Positions 11,159-21,229 of a DNA stretch of 64,000 nt are shown here, one piece after another. Position 1 is the stretch's first letter. Every line of letters starts with the position of its first letter. The notes under the pieces were generated by a model. That model saw nothing but the letters and a program-made list of their open reading frames with translations. It ran no database searches and had not been told where the DNA came from. The stretch is from Lucinisca nassula (lineage: Eukaryota > Mollusca > Bivalvia > Lucinida > Lucinidae), in contig OY757019.1 in the NCBI GenBank assembly GCA_963580285.1, forward strand, positions 63,074,587 through 63,138,586, in the 5' to 3' direction. A program made the position numbers and the translations under genes.

Positions 11159-11770
11159 CTACTTTACAACACGCAGGATAGCTAGAAATGACAGAGTGAA
11201 TCTGTCATTAAAAAGTGTAGTATTACTTTCGAGGGATATGCGATCATCTCCAAATAATATCAGGTTGATATTCAAGGGGTGTAACTCGCGCGTTTCATGG
11301 AAAAATCTCAACCGTTCGTTTTCATATTTAGAGCATCGAAAGAAATAGTTTTCTGCGGTTTCTATTTCTTGGTTACATATACAAACTGGATTCATTGTTA
11401 AGTGGTTAATATACAAATCATTTGATAAGTTACTACAATTGTTTCGAATTCTAGAATGCATAACTGACAAATATCTGTCACCATTAATATAGTGAGGCGG
11501 TACTTTTTGAACATCTAGATGGTGTCTTTTTGTCTGATATTTAAATGGATTTAAGGAGGGGCTGTTGCGTAAGTTTTCGTCCAGAGAATTCCACAACGTT
11601 ATTCCTGACGGTATACAAGATTTCCTAAATAGTTCAGTACGACAAAACGGTTGAGTAATATTATTTTGATTTCTCAGGGGATAATTGGTAGTTTCCCTTA
11701 TAACAGGAGGGATTAAATCAGTTATGTAGCTTGGAACTAACTCATTCGTTGATCTGTACATAAAATTCAT
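11159..11770 (-). pseudogene. LINE ORF2 C-terminal domain with Cys/His finger
   Basis: The last ~200 residues of the LINE protein: FRKSCIPSGITLWNSL (the W-N-x-L block found before the tail of CR1/L2 proteins) and, near residues 130-150, CICNQEIETAENYFFRC, a C-x-C...C pattern similar to the finger in the 34.6-38.8 kb LINE. It overlaps the RT frame by 29 bp and is reached by a frame change in the A7 run at about 11771-11777, so the apparent ATG start is not real. Ends at TAG 11159-11161. Confidence 0.75.
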
Positions 11771-13316
11771 TTTTTTGTTGTTTGCGTCTATCTGCTAATG
11801 ATGGCCAGCCGCATTCTCTATACAAATTAACCAAAGAAACCGATCTCGTGAGACCAGTTACTATTCTAGCAGCCTCATTTTGAAGCTTTTCGAGGGCATT
11901 TGAGTCTTGGAGAGAACATCCATCCCAGACGACTGAAGAATACTCAAGAATAGGTAGTACATATGAAAGATATATTTGGTTTAGCGCAGTTCTAGTGAGC
12001 GTAAATTTTAATTTTCTCATTATACCTACAATCTTTGCAGCACTTGTTAATATGTTCTGAATGTGCTCATGCCATTGTCCGTTTTTACTTAAAGTCAATC
12101 CAAGATGTTTATGAAATTCCACGAACGGTATTTGGACATTATTAAACATCAAGTTGGGAAATTGCCCCACCTGTTTAAGCGTAAAGAGGATTGCTTCTGT
12201 TTTAGCCGCTTTGAAATTTATCAGCCAACGTTTAGCCCACGCAACTAGTACTTGGAGATCATGATTAATAATTCCTTCGATATCACGAATGTTAGAAGCA
12301 GAACAAAACAAGGCATCAGCAAATAGTCTCGTTAAACTTAATAGAGATTCAGCGATGTCATTTACATAGACTAAAAATAACACTGGACCTAATACCGATC
12401 CCTGTGGGACTCCAGCATTAGTATTTCTAAAGCCTGACCTAGACGATTTTATAACTACTTGTTGTTGTCTATTATCTAAATAATTTAAAATCCATTTAAG
12501 CACTTCCCCATCTACTCCAAATTGTTTAAGTTTAAAAATGAGTCCCTTGTGCCAAACTCTGTCGAATGCTTTCGACACATCGCAGAATACCATGCAAGCA
12601 AATTGATTATTATCAATAGCTTGGCAAATACTATGGTAAATATCAATTAACTGAAAAGTGGTAGAATGATTTGGTAAAAAACCAGACTGGTATTTATAAA
12701 TAAGATCATTTTCATTTAAAAAGTTATGAATATGTTTAAACACGATTCGTTCTTGCAATTTTCCTGGTCCACATAAAAGAGATACTGGTCTAAAATCTGA
12801 AGGATCAGAAGTATTACCTTTTTTCGGTAGTGGAATAACATTTGAATATTTCCAACTTTCTGCAAATTTATCCTCCCTAAATGACCTATTGAATAAAATA
12901 CTCAAAGGCACCGCCACCTCTTTAGCAACAGGTTTTAACATCTTATTATTTATTCCATCAGGTCCACTGGCTTTGTTTGGGTTCAAGATTTCTATTAATG
13001 ACTTTATTTCTTCAGGAGAACATTCTATAGTTAATAACTTATTTTGGCATTTCATCTCAAAAGCAGGCAAGTCGCAGTTGTCATCCTGAATTGTAGAGAT
13101 GGATGTGAAGAATTCATTTAAACATTCAGTTTTTTTTTGCTCTGAATAACAATAAGTATTTTGATTAGTTTTCAAAGGAGGTATTGAGCTAGTGTTGCAA
13201 TTGTTCTTAACAAAGTGGCGAATAATATTCCAAAATTGTTTTTTATCAGTACAATAAAAGTCACTTATGGAAGATTCCAGATTGTTATAAAATTTTTCTT
13301 TAGCATGCTTTTTCAA
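11742..13316 (-). pseudogene. LINE reverse transcriptase with damaged active site
   Basis: The 524-residue open frame covers the whole RT: SGPDG (117-121), FRPVSLL (175-181), FCDVSKAFDRVW (244-255, first catalytic Asp), AGVPQGSVLGP (301-311) and the thumb KHLGLTL. The palm motif reads LFADALFCSAS at 331-341, whereas relatives in this window read FADDTSLF or FADDSLLY. Two codons appear deleted and the second catalytic Asp is Ala. The long ORF therefore looks intact but should be catalytically dead. The start is interior to ORF2; the upstream frame is the endonuclease ORF ending at 13322. Confidence 0.85.
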
Positions 13317-13321
13317 GTTAT

Positions 13322-14107
13322 TTACTTTATTTCGTAGTTTTTTTTGTATTGTTCTCTCAGATAGCGGCTGTCTGATGTATTAAGTTTCTTTTTCACTCTA
13401 TCGCGTTTAGTAGAAAAATGTCTAATTTCATGATCATACCATGGTTTATCATTCGATCTTACTACTACTGTTTTTGAAGGTATGCACGATTTTACCATAT
13501 CAAGAAAAATATTTGTGAATTTGACGCAGGCTTCGTCCAGGGAACCCTCATTCAAACAACTCCAATCATAATTTCCAACTTGATGTTTAAGACTGTCAAA
13601 ATTCGCTCTTTTATAGAACCAGACTTGCCTTGTGTATGCTGCGTGAATTTCATAGTGAAAAGGAATGATTAAATAAGTTGCTTTGTGATCAGAAATATGA
13701 TTCGGTGTGTCTATTACTCCGGAATCTGTATAGGACATATCATCATAAATTATGATCGGATCAAGAATCGCATTTTGTCTTGTTGGAACGTTTATAACAT
13801 TCTCCATAGAGTTAATTAATAAAAAATCACGCAGATTACGATAGTTCATGTTAAGCAAATCTTCATTTAAATCTCCTACACGTATAAGTTTTTTACTAAT
13901 TTCCGAGGCTTTTTCGATATTTGCATTAAAATTATTAAAGAAATTACTATCTGCAGTGGTTGGACTATAAAATAAACCTATCAATAAGCTATCCTGATTA
14001 ACATCGACTTCTGTCCAAATTGATTCAGCACGGAATATTTCCAAATCAGGTCTACGTCGGTGCCTGAGGCTAGAACTTATATACAAGAGCAATCCCCCTC
14101 CATACAT
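13322..14107 (-). pseudogene. LINE APE-type endonuclease, middle and C-terminal part
   Basis: It encodes MYGGGLLLYISS, GLFYSPTT, IRVGDLNEDLL (the GDFNED motif with F to L) and PNHISDHKATYLII (the final SDH catalytic motif), then the endonuclease-RT linker with NDKPWYDHEIR. The same frame extends upstream to about 14165 (SNYFNEPYRKDRN). The first endonuclease motifs, LNIRSIRNK and FSETHL, lie at 14170-14260 in another frame, separated by a single-base shift. At 13335 an A8 run shifts the frame out of the downstream RT. Nicks target DNA in the family; here inactive. Confidence 0.8.
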
Positions 14108-14285
14108 ATTCCTGTCTTTCCTATACGGTTCATTAAAATAATTTGAAATAGTGAGTAGTTCAGACGAGATGCGTCTCAGAGAAGCTTAAGATGTTAAAAT
14201 CCGAAAGATGATCTTGTATATAGGCAATTTTGTTTCGTATGCTCCTAATATTTAGATGAAGGATAGATAACGAGTGCTCATTGTC

Positions 14286-14312
14286 TGGACCTGGATTGCT
14301 CTCAACATCTCC
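14286..14312 (-). other. 2A-like ribosome-skipping motif GDVESNPGP
   Basis: Minus-strand translation gives a short run of Leu/Val/Ile codons followed by LEAGDVESNPGP, a complete match to the 2A consensus D-V/I-E-x-N-P-G-P, then DNEHSLSILHLNIRSIRNK, the endonuclease start. 2A-like motifs at the N-terminus of ORF2 are documented in several animal APE-type LINEs. It would release the downstream enzyme during translation. There is an in-frame TAA shortly upstream and no ATG, so this copy cannot use it. Confidence 0.75.
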
Positions 14313-14355
14313 AGCTTCTAATAGTAGAAGAATCAAAACTAGAAAAAGTGTACAT

Positions 14356-14790
14356 TAAATAACGAAGATTCTAACAACTGCAAACACACGTGACTGGCGT
14401 ATTTAGCTATAAATAAAAGCTTTGTCAGAAGCATTCACCAAAAACTCAGTAAACTACATCTAATCATGACGGTCTGATAGCTGCCAATAGTGCAACAATG
14501 AAATAGGCCTATGGAGACCCGCCACTGATCAAGGGAAACACCAATTACTACTAGAGAAAACAACAGTTGCGGGGGTCTCCACAGGCCACCTCAGTGTTTC
14601 AATGACCATGTCAGAAACCCGAGGGACGCACGCAATAAGGATAAGTATAGCATTTATAAAGTTGATACAGATAAGTTGATATAATAAATACATGTGGATA
14701 TGTAAACATCAAATAGGTGATAATAATCTTGGTGGAATAGTGAAAATTACCAATTGTCTTAAGGCATAGCAAGATGATCAGTCAGATCGC
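14356..14790. other. Spacer with a long-loop hairpin
   Basis: No gene. At 14505-14586, GGCCTATGGAGACCC and GGGTCTCCACAGGCC form arms about 45 bases apart, with further partial pairing outside. This looks like a small MITE or foldback of unknown family. Confidence 0.4.
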
Positions 14791-14794
14791 ACAC

Positions 14795-14866
14795 CAAACG
14801 GACGTGCAGGCGGAAAAGGGGCCCCTGTATCATGCCATGTTAATATCAGGCGCGACAAAAACGAAC
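14795..14866 (+). mobile_element. Solo 3' end of Helitron-like family H1
   Basis: Contains a single ACGG relic, then GCGGAAAA, a variant hairpin, and TATCAGGCGCGACAAAAA, matching the 3' terminus of the H1 element at 6255-6269. No core repeats are attached, so only the terminus remains. Confidence 0.55.
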
Positions 14867-15031
14867 GAGTTTGCCGGTGCTGAGCACAGCAAGTCGAGTT
14901 CTACAAGTAGCAAGACCAAGTCTAGCAGTGCAGACGACGATCAGACATCGCAAGATGCATAGCGAACTCAACGCCATGTATGTTTGCACAAGATAATATA
15001 GTGTATTTCTATGAAAACACGAGGAACACAA

Positions 15032-15231
15032 TCAACCCATTTTGTACCAGAAATCCCAAAACGGGCACCCTGGCAAACAGTGCAGGCCCAGATCAGACCT
15101 ACATTATTTGCAACAAGTTCAGCTAGTTTCCAAATAAATTTTAACGGTAACACAGTCTGTCAACCCCAAACTTCGAAACGGACTCTTGCCATATATGAGG
15201 AGGAAGATCCATTTGGCACTAAGTGGTTAGG
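15032..15231 (-). mobile_element. MITE family B copy 1
   Basis: About 200 bp with ends TCAACCCATTTTGTACCA and TTTGGCACTAAGTGGTTA, related to the terminal repeats of the copies at 27164-27377 and 33241-33472 but in the opposite orientation. It contains GGCAAACAGTGCAGGCCCAG and GACCTACATTATTTGC, the two arms of the shared hairpin module, with its loop side shortened. No ORF. Confidence 0.6.
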
Positions 15232-15249
15232 TCATTCTTTTATAATGTG

Positions 15250-15690
15250 ATTCGATCGCATGCATTAAATAAAAAGCCGAGCATAAGATTTCTGTACTTA
15301 TTGCCTATATGAGCAGCGAAGGCCCTGGCGTAGCTGCGCATGGATTACACAGTGTCGCATGAGCCTTCTATATTTGAACATAATTAGGTGAATGAACCAT
15401 GTAAAATTCATCATCAGACATCAACTCTTGGGCCCGTTGCATAGTGCCCGTTGCATACAAGTCCGCCAGAATCCAATATAACGGCTCATAGTAAATAAAT
15501 AAATAAATGAACCTGCTTACCACATTATGCAAACAAACAATGTTTCAGAAGAAATAAGCCATACAATGTAGGCACATTCAGAAGCCGCAATGTATGCGCA
15601 TCACTGCTGGATTCAAACAAATGTAAATTTCCTACGTATCATCATAACACAAAAGCAAATATTTACAATTTCAGTGTAAAGTCTAATGTA
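15250..15690. other. Spacer, nothing recognised
   Basis: A short AAAT run near 15492-15510; otherwise unassigned. Confidence 0.4.
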
Positions 15691-15780
15691 AACCTAGCAA
15701 CGTTTACACAGATCAGACGTCGCAAAGTGCGGAGTCTCATCCATGTTCCCAATGCCCGGTGCCACAAACTCGTACAGTAG

Positions 15781-16250
15781 CATGACATTACGACAACACA
15801 CCCGTGTGATGTAGTGCATATTTCTCATCTCCAAATAAGCTACTTTTCTGATGAAAATCACTGATTTCTTTCCTATAAATACCGCAAACATAGGCCGTGG
15901 GTGCACCCGTGTGATGTAGTGCATATTTCTCATCTCCAAATAAGCTACTTTTCTGATGAAAATCACTGATTTCTTTCCTATAAATACCGCAAACATAGGC
16001 CGTGGGTGCACCCGTGTGATGTAGTGCATATTTCTCATCTCCAAATAAGCTACTTTTCTGATGAAAATCACTGATTTCTTTCCTATAAATACCGCAAACA
16101 TAGGCCGCCTTATTGAGGCGGCTCTAACGAGCACTAAAACCCATGACTTGGAGCAGAAATAAGAAAATAGTGTGTACCCCCCAAAGCCCAGTTTTCTCTA
16201 TATAAAGTAGGGTTTTGTGGGGGTCTCCATTTCACGGACTTGTTCACGTG
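15781..16250 (-). mobile_element. MITE family D copy 1, internally triplicated
   Basis: Read on the minus strand it matches 51055-51315: a GAACAAGTCCGTGAAATG end, a first hairpin in which CCCAG...TATATAAAGTAGGGTTTTG arms pair (about 16165-16222), a remnant of the GAGGCGG/TAACGAGCAC hairpin, and an end near CATTACGACAACACACCCG. The inner segment between the last two has been tandemly copied three times (separate entry). The 146-codon minus-strand frame is an artefact of that triplication. Confidence 0.6.
15801..16113. repeat. 105-bp tandem triplication
   Basis: The phrase CCCGTGTGATGTAGTGCATA starts at 15801, 15906 and 16011, an exact period of 105 bp, and the three copies appear identical by eye. 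105 is a multiple of three, so one frame stays open through all copies and yields a 35-residue protein repeat with no support as a real product. Confidence 0.9.
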
Positions 16251-16469
16251 ACAGATTCCACATTTTGGTCAAGTCGCTAAACGAACACCTTTGCTCACTT
16301 TCAAAACTAGGCTTAACAGTGATGACTCGAAATTGGGAATCCTATGCAGCTCCGATCAGCATTTTTTCTTAAAAAAAAAAAAAAAAAAGGCCCCGAGCAG
16401 GGCCTTCATCGTGGACATAACAGATGCATTTCGGGTCTGTCCTTATAACGTACGAAAATATGAGCAGCC

Positions 16470-16680
16470 CTGTTAATCACGATAACTCACCCGTGCAACA
16501 TTGTGCATTTTCCACATCTCCAAAATGCATGGCTACTATTCTGATGAATGTGCAGGACACTTTCCCCATATATATTGCAGACAGATGCTGTGGGTACTCG
16601 TTAGAGCCGCCTCGTTGACACGTTCTAACGAGCACCAACAACGATGTCCTGGAGCAGAAATATATACAAGAGGACCATGA
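16470..16680 (-). mobile_element. MITE family D copy 2, truncated
   Basis: The right-hand half of family D: TCACGATAACTCACCCGTG end, the CATCTCCAAAATGCATGG segment, and the hairpin GGTACTCGTTAGAGCCGCCTC / ACACGTTCTAACGAGCACC near 16578-16640 with a damaged loop. The first hairpin is missing. An oligo-A stretch at 16372-16388 precedes it. Confidence 0.55.
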
Positions 16681-16689
16681 TGGCCCTGG

Positions 16690-18336
16690 ACCGCTCACCT
16701 GATCCATAGAGTAACAAGTGGGCCCCGGGGAGGGCCATTATTGACCCAAGGGTTATAATGTGCATAATGTTGAGGGAGGTCTAAAAAGGTGAAGCTTCAT
16801 ACCAAATATCAACAAAAGGCTATAATTTGAACAATCTTGGCAAAGGTCTACTAGATGAAGCTACACAGCAAATATCAAAGACCTGGGCCTTGTGGTTTCA
16901 GACAAGATTTTTTTAAAGATATTCCTTACATAAGCCTATGTAAAACCAAATGGCCCCGGGGCAGGGGCATTTTTGGCCTCAGGGCTATAATTTAAACAAT
17001 CTTGATAGAGGTCCACTAGATGAAGCTTCACACCAAATATCAAAGACCTGGGACTTGTTGTTTCAGAAAAGAAGATTTTCAAAGATTATCTCTATTATAA
17101 GTCTATGTAAAACCAAAGGGCCCTGGGGCGGGGGCATTGTGGCCCCAGGGCTATAATTTGAACAATCTTGGTAGAGGTCCACTAGCTGAAGCTTCATACC
17201 AAATGTCAAAGAACTAGGCATTGTGGTTTCAGAGTAGAAGATTTTTCAAGATTTTCCCTATATAAGTCTATGAAAAACCAAAGGGCCCAGGAGTGGGGGC
17301 AATTTTGGCCTCAGGGCTATAATTTGAACAATCTTGATAGAGGTCCACAAGATGAAACTTCATACCAAATATCAAAGACCTGGGCCTTGCAGTTTCAGAA
17401 AAGAAGATTTTTAAAGATTTTCCCTATATAAGCCTATGTAAAATCAAAGGGCCCCGGGGCGGGGGCATTTTTGGCCCCAGCACTAAAATTTGAACAGTCT
17501 TGGTAGGGGTCCACTAGATGAAGCTTCATACCAAATAGCAAAGACCTGGGCCCTGCAGTTTCAGAGAAGAAGATTTTTTAAAGATTTTCCCAATATAAGC
17601 CCATGTAAAACCAAAGGGCCCTGGGGCGGGGGCATTTTTGGCCCCAGCACTATAATTTGAACAATCTTGGTAGGGGTCCACTAGATGAAGCTTCATACCA
17701 AATATCAAAGACCTGGGCCTTGCAGTTTCAGAGAAGAAGATTTTTAAAGGTTTTCCCTATATAAGCCTATGTAGAACCAAAGGGCCCCGGGGCGGGGGCA
17801 TTTTTGGCCAAAGCACTATAATTTGAACAATCTTGGAAGGGGTCCATAAGATGAAGATTCATACCAAATATCAAAGACCTTGGCCTTGCAGTTTCAGAGA
17901 AGAAGATTTTTAAAGATTTTCCCTATATAAGCCTATGTAAAACCAAAGGGCCCCGGGGCGGGGGCATTTTTGGCCCCAGCACTATAATTTGAACAATCTT
18001 GGTAGGGGTCCACTAGATGAAGCTTCATACCAAATATCAAAGACCTGGGCCTTGCAGTTTCAGAGAAGAAGATTTTTTAAGTTTTTAGTGAAAAAAATCT
18101 ATTTTTGGCTCCTGTGACCTATATGTGCAACGGACCGGAACCATTTGAACAACTTTGAAAGGGGACCACCTAAGGATCATTCCTGTGAAGTTTGGTCAAA
18201 ATCCGCTCAGTGGTTTAGGAGGAGATGTCGTTTGAAGAAAAAGTTTACGGACGGACGCACGCACGACGGACGACGGACAAAAAGTGATCCCAAAAGCTCA
18301 CCTCGTCACTACGCGACGGTGAGCTAATAAAAACGT
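16690..18336 (+). mobile_element. Helitron-like (pearl-type) element H2
   Basis: Starts near AACAAGTGGGCCCCGGGG and contains about eight copies of a 166-167 bp core (GCGGGGGCATTTTTGGCC at roughly 17128, 17459, 17626, 17793, 17959), then a TTTGGTCAAAATCCGCTCAG bridge, an ACGG/ACGC microsatellite at 18247-18279, and a 3' hairpin at 18295-18325 (AGCTCACC...GGTGAGCT) followed by AATAAAA. Copy-to-copy similarity is high in the 3' half and lower in the 5' half. No ORF. The 5' boundary is uncertain to about 30 bp. Confidence 0.7.
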
Positions 18337-18430
18337 GTAAGAAAAATAATGTACATCCCCGTAGCCCCAGTTTCCCTATAAAAAGTAGGGTTGGGGAACG
18401 GATGGACTTGTTCATTGATAACTGAACCAG
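18337..18430 (-). repeat. MITE family D fragment (first hairpin only)
   Basis: TACATCCCCGTAGCCCCAG and its loose complement TAGGGTTGGGG around a CCCTATAAAAAG loop, then GGACTTGTTCATTGATAAC, matching the outer end of family D. Confidence 0.5.
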
Positions 18431-18636
18431 TACAATTAAAAAAAGAAAAAAAAAGAAGGAGATAAAAGGTGCTCCATGGTCTGCGACACAGACAAGAGTT
18501 GGCCCACTCCGCCTTACCACAGAACAAGTAATGACCATACCATGACTTTCGGTGGTACACAGTATGCCAACTTTGTCCCTATAATGCCATTAATCAAGCA
18601 ATTTCGTATTGGCGAGGTCGGCTGCATGGCCCGAGG

Positions 18637-18800
18637 CCTTTACGATACGATACGAATCCTTTATTCATGTAAAACGTGCATAGCAACAAAACAAAGCAAA
18701 TAGAACGTGACGCCAAAGTACAATTTCTCTGCAAAAGAAATTGGGTTACACACACAATGCTTGCCATCGACTCGGCGTCAAGACGCCGATACGACACCTA
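18637..18800 (-). mobile_element. LINE 3' terminus fragment
   Basis: On the minus strand the sequence ends CATGAATAAAGGATTCGTAT and a short CGTAT tandem tail (18637-18652). An AATAAA signal followed by a pentanucleotide tail is the usual form of animal LINE 3' ends. No coding sequence remains. Confidence 0.45.
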
Positions 18801-19053
18801 TATTACTTCCGGTACTGTAATGGCGGGTACTTTGGCGCTGTTTGAATTTTTCTCAACAACTTGGAAGAGCTATCGAGTTAAAAAGCTAATGTCTGGAATG
18901 ATCTCCTAAAAAGATCTCTGTTGCAAGAATAAATGTTCTAGAGTCGAAACTACGAGGGAGCTGTGCAGATTCCGAGTACTCGAGTTCTCCTTTGTCATTA
19001 GATTTCGTGTGGCGGTAATTGCCGATATAGACTGCAAAATTTAATCTTGCAGT
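18801..19053 (+). promoter_or_regulatory. Putative 5' UTR of the ORF1-only retroelement
   Basis: It lies directly before the ORF1 start and begins near ACTTCCGGTACTGTAATGGC. No TATA box is evident, which fits an internal LINE-type promoter, but this is an inference from position only. Confidence 0.3.
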
Positions 19054-19884
19054 ATGGGTATCAAAGGCAAACCTACGGGCAAAACATCTACTACTGCATC
19101 TACTGGGACTGCAGCTACCGCTTCATTTGTCAGGAGAAGCCGCAGGGATGCCCCCACACCCAAACGTCATAGGGAAGAGAGTGAAGAGGAGTTCGAGACC
19201 TCTGCGGAGGTTGATCCGGAAATTCTTGTCGATTCCCTCCTTGCGTGCTTAATCAAGAACGAAAGCCTGTTAACCGGCTTTATTGAAGATCTTTTTAAAA
19301 TACCTAAGATTCAAGACAAAATTGTGACCCAAGTATTGAATGTGCTTAAGGACACCCCTACGGAAAATGTAGTGAATCAGTCTGTTCAAGCTGTGACATA
19401 TGATTTATATGATACTATTAAAGAGCTATCTGGTAATGTCAAACAGCTCACTGCAGAATTAAAATCATCAAAATCCCAGTGTGATGACCTCGAACAATAC
19501 TCGAGAAGGAATAACATAGTAATATCTGGGATCCCAGAAAACAACAAAACAAGTTGTGAAACCCTAGCATGTAACTTTTTGAACAAGTATGTTGACTCTG
19601 GGGTCGATCGCAGGGAAATAGACCGGGTCCATAGGATAACACGTACTTCAAACAGACAATCCGATAACCCCAGACCCAGGGATATTATTGTGAAATTTTG
19701 CAGCTACAGATCAAAAGCCTCCATTCTCTCCAGAGAGCCAATGAAACAGCTCAGGGCTGACAATCTAGATAAATCCCCCATAGAACGGATCTATGTTAGA
19801 GAAGACCTTACCAAAGCAAGAAACTCTATCTTATATAAAACCAGGGTTCTAAAGAGAGCCCAATTGATAAAAGACTTATTCTAG
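19054..19884 (+). CDS. LINE ORF1p-like RNA-binding protein
   Basis: The 276-residue open frame starts at ATG 19054. Residues 1-50 are Ser/Thr- and charge-rich; about 110-150 is heptad-like and probably coiled coil; NNIVISGIPE at 153-162 begins the RRM of the L1 ORF1p/'transposase 22' type; DRVHRI (190-195) and PRDIIVKF (208-215) continue it; residues 245 on resemble the C-terminal domain. In the family this protein coats LINE RNA as a nucleic-acid chaperone. The frame stops at 19884, but homology continues one frame over into 19880-20221 (SRDGRIAVKLF), so a one-base shift cuts off the last part. No ORF2 follows. Confidence 0.75.
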   Translation: MGIKGKPTGKTSTTASTGTAATASFVRRSRRDAPTPKRHREESEEEFETSAEVDPEILVDSLLACLIKNESLLTGFIEDLFKIPKIQDKIVTQVLNVLKDTPTENVVNQSVQAVTYDLYDTIKELSGNVKQLTAELKSSKSQCDDLEQYSRRNNIVISGIPENNKTSCETLACNFLNKYVDSGVDRREIDRVHRITRTSNRQSDNPRPRDIIVKFCSYRSKASILSREPMKQLRADNLDKSPIERIYVREDLTKARNSILYKTRVLKRAQLIKDLF

Positions 19885-20221
19885 AGATGGCCGTATCGCT
19901 GTTAAACTCTTTACTGACAGATTTGTGTACCTGACAAGTGAGGACGATTTCTGGGATTTTTGTAGCAAACAAAAAATTAAATATGTTGATCCCAAGATAA
20001 ACGGCAATGGTCCTAGGCGAGTCGCTGAGATCACTGAGACTACTACTGATAATTCAATGGATACTGGTGTTTCTGCCCGCAACCTTGATCCAGATGCGGC
20101 AGTTTTTACTCCAGCCCTGTCTCAGGCATGTCAGGTGGCTACGACTATGGCTCCAATGTCACAGCTACCAAGCTCTCAACCATCGCCCTCACAGTCCCTG
20201 TTCAGAGACCTGAATAAGTAA
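19880..20221 (+). pseudogene. ORF1p C-terminal end in shifted frame
   Basis: The DGRIAVKLFTDRFVYLTS segment continues the C-terminal domain of the protein above. It is followed by a low-complexity Ser/Pro/Gln tail and TAA at 20219-20221. The tail is unusual for a LINE ORF1p and may be lineage-specific. Confidence 0.6.
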
Positions 20222-20325
20222 ACTGCCTAATATCCAAGGACAAAACTACAAAGTACAACATTGAAGTATATTGTTTATTCATGACATTTCCTCATTCTAA
20301 GATTAAAATTCGCATCTACATATAG

Positions 20326-20392
20326 CACTGGTTGGGAGCGTACAGTACACTTAACCCGGATGTTCCGATCTGTATAGTGGACAGATCCTTGT
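20326..20392 (+). repeat. 67-bp block, perfectly repeated in inverse at 29669-29735
   Basis: All 67 bases match the reverse complement of 29669-29735, and similarity stops abruptly on both sides. The block contains the small hairpin GATCTGT-ATAGTGG-ACAGATC. It lies about 105 bp after the ORF1-like frame. Nature unknown. Confidence 0.9.
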
Positions 20393-21005
20393 CTTTTGTT
20401 ATGACCTTGAAGGTGTATGTGCGTGGTCTGTCTTCTATATTTGTATACTTATTTTTTTGGACATAAACAACTTGGTGAGTGTGTTTTATTTATTTTGTTT
20501 TCCATACTGCTCATCTTTGGGCACGGCAAGATGTCGTTTTCTATGCTTTTAATCTATTTTTTCAGCTGCAAATCACTAGTGTTTGTAAGAATCACACCTT
20601 ACCTGTGACCAGAAAATCGACCAATTGAGAGCTTTAATCGAAAGAAAAATACATTTTAAGACAGTTTTAAGGTAGATTAATAATCTATAATGAGTTATAC
20701 TAAAAATAAGTGCCTCTAGAATTCCATACGAAATCACACGAAGAGCAAGACTGACCATCCCAAAAAATTTCTGACTGTATGGTATGTCTCATATTCACTG
20801 TATAACTTGTCTAAGATACTTTTTTTGACTGTATGGGATGTCGCTTTTAATGTGTATAGGTTATTCAAAGGTACATTGCAGTATTTGTCTATGCAATAAG
20901 ATGATAATGCTTAAACAATAGCAATTCTACGTAAAAATATTAATTACCTATAAATTCCCGAAATCTTGAAGAAATTGCATGTGCTGTGTGCTGCATGTCA
21001 TTGAA
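20393..21005. other. AT-rich spacer
   Basis: No gene. The phrase TTGACTGTATGGGATGTCG-like occurs twice (near 20770 and 20826), a weak tandem hint. Confidence 0.4.
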
Positions 21006-21011
21006 CATTTA

Positions 21012-21058
21012 GAGCACTACAGGCTAGAGGTCTTAACCACTCGGCCAAATGAGCCAGC
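21012..21058 (-). repeat. tRNA-Ser/Leu-like fragment (SINE head relic?)
   Basis: The minus strand reads GGCTCATTTGGCCGAGTGGTTAAG in two parts: an acceptor-like start and a strong type II A-box (TGGCCGAGTGGTTAAG). A B-box is not found downstream, so it is not a working tRNA gene. Confidence 0.35.
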
Positions 21059-21229
21059 CTTCGAGGACTGTCTTCAGGTGCGAAATATTTAACAAAATGA
21101 GTCGCATCGTCACGCGTCTCTCTTCATCCACAGGACGCATAGCAAATACTCTGATCAGACTGCACAGAAATGCAATATGATTAGTTACGGACTATTTGCT
21201 CAAGACATATACATGTACATTTATACAAA

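Larger units (their letters stand above)
11100..14355 (-). mobile_element. Near full-length ORF2 of an L2/CR1-group LINE
   Basis: A minus-strand LINE with, in order, a 2A-like leader, APE-type endonuclease, RT and C-terminal CCHC-like finger, over 3.2 kb. ORF1 is missing; an in-frame TAA directly before the hydrophobic leader (near 14355) suggests 5' truncation there. Three single-base frame changes break the reading frame: at the ETHL segment near 14175, in an A8 run near 13335 and in an A7 run near 11771. The related plus-strand LINE at 34630-38772 shares the layout. Clade placement is by motif resemblance only. Confidence 0.8.

Noticed and set aside
15694..16134. 146-codon minus-strand frame with a 35-residue repeat
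   Set aside because: Produced by the 105-bp triplication inside a MITE; no start context and no family resemblance.
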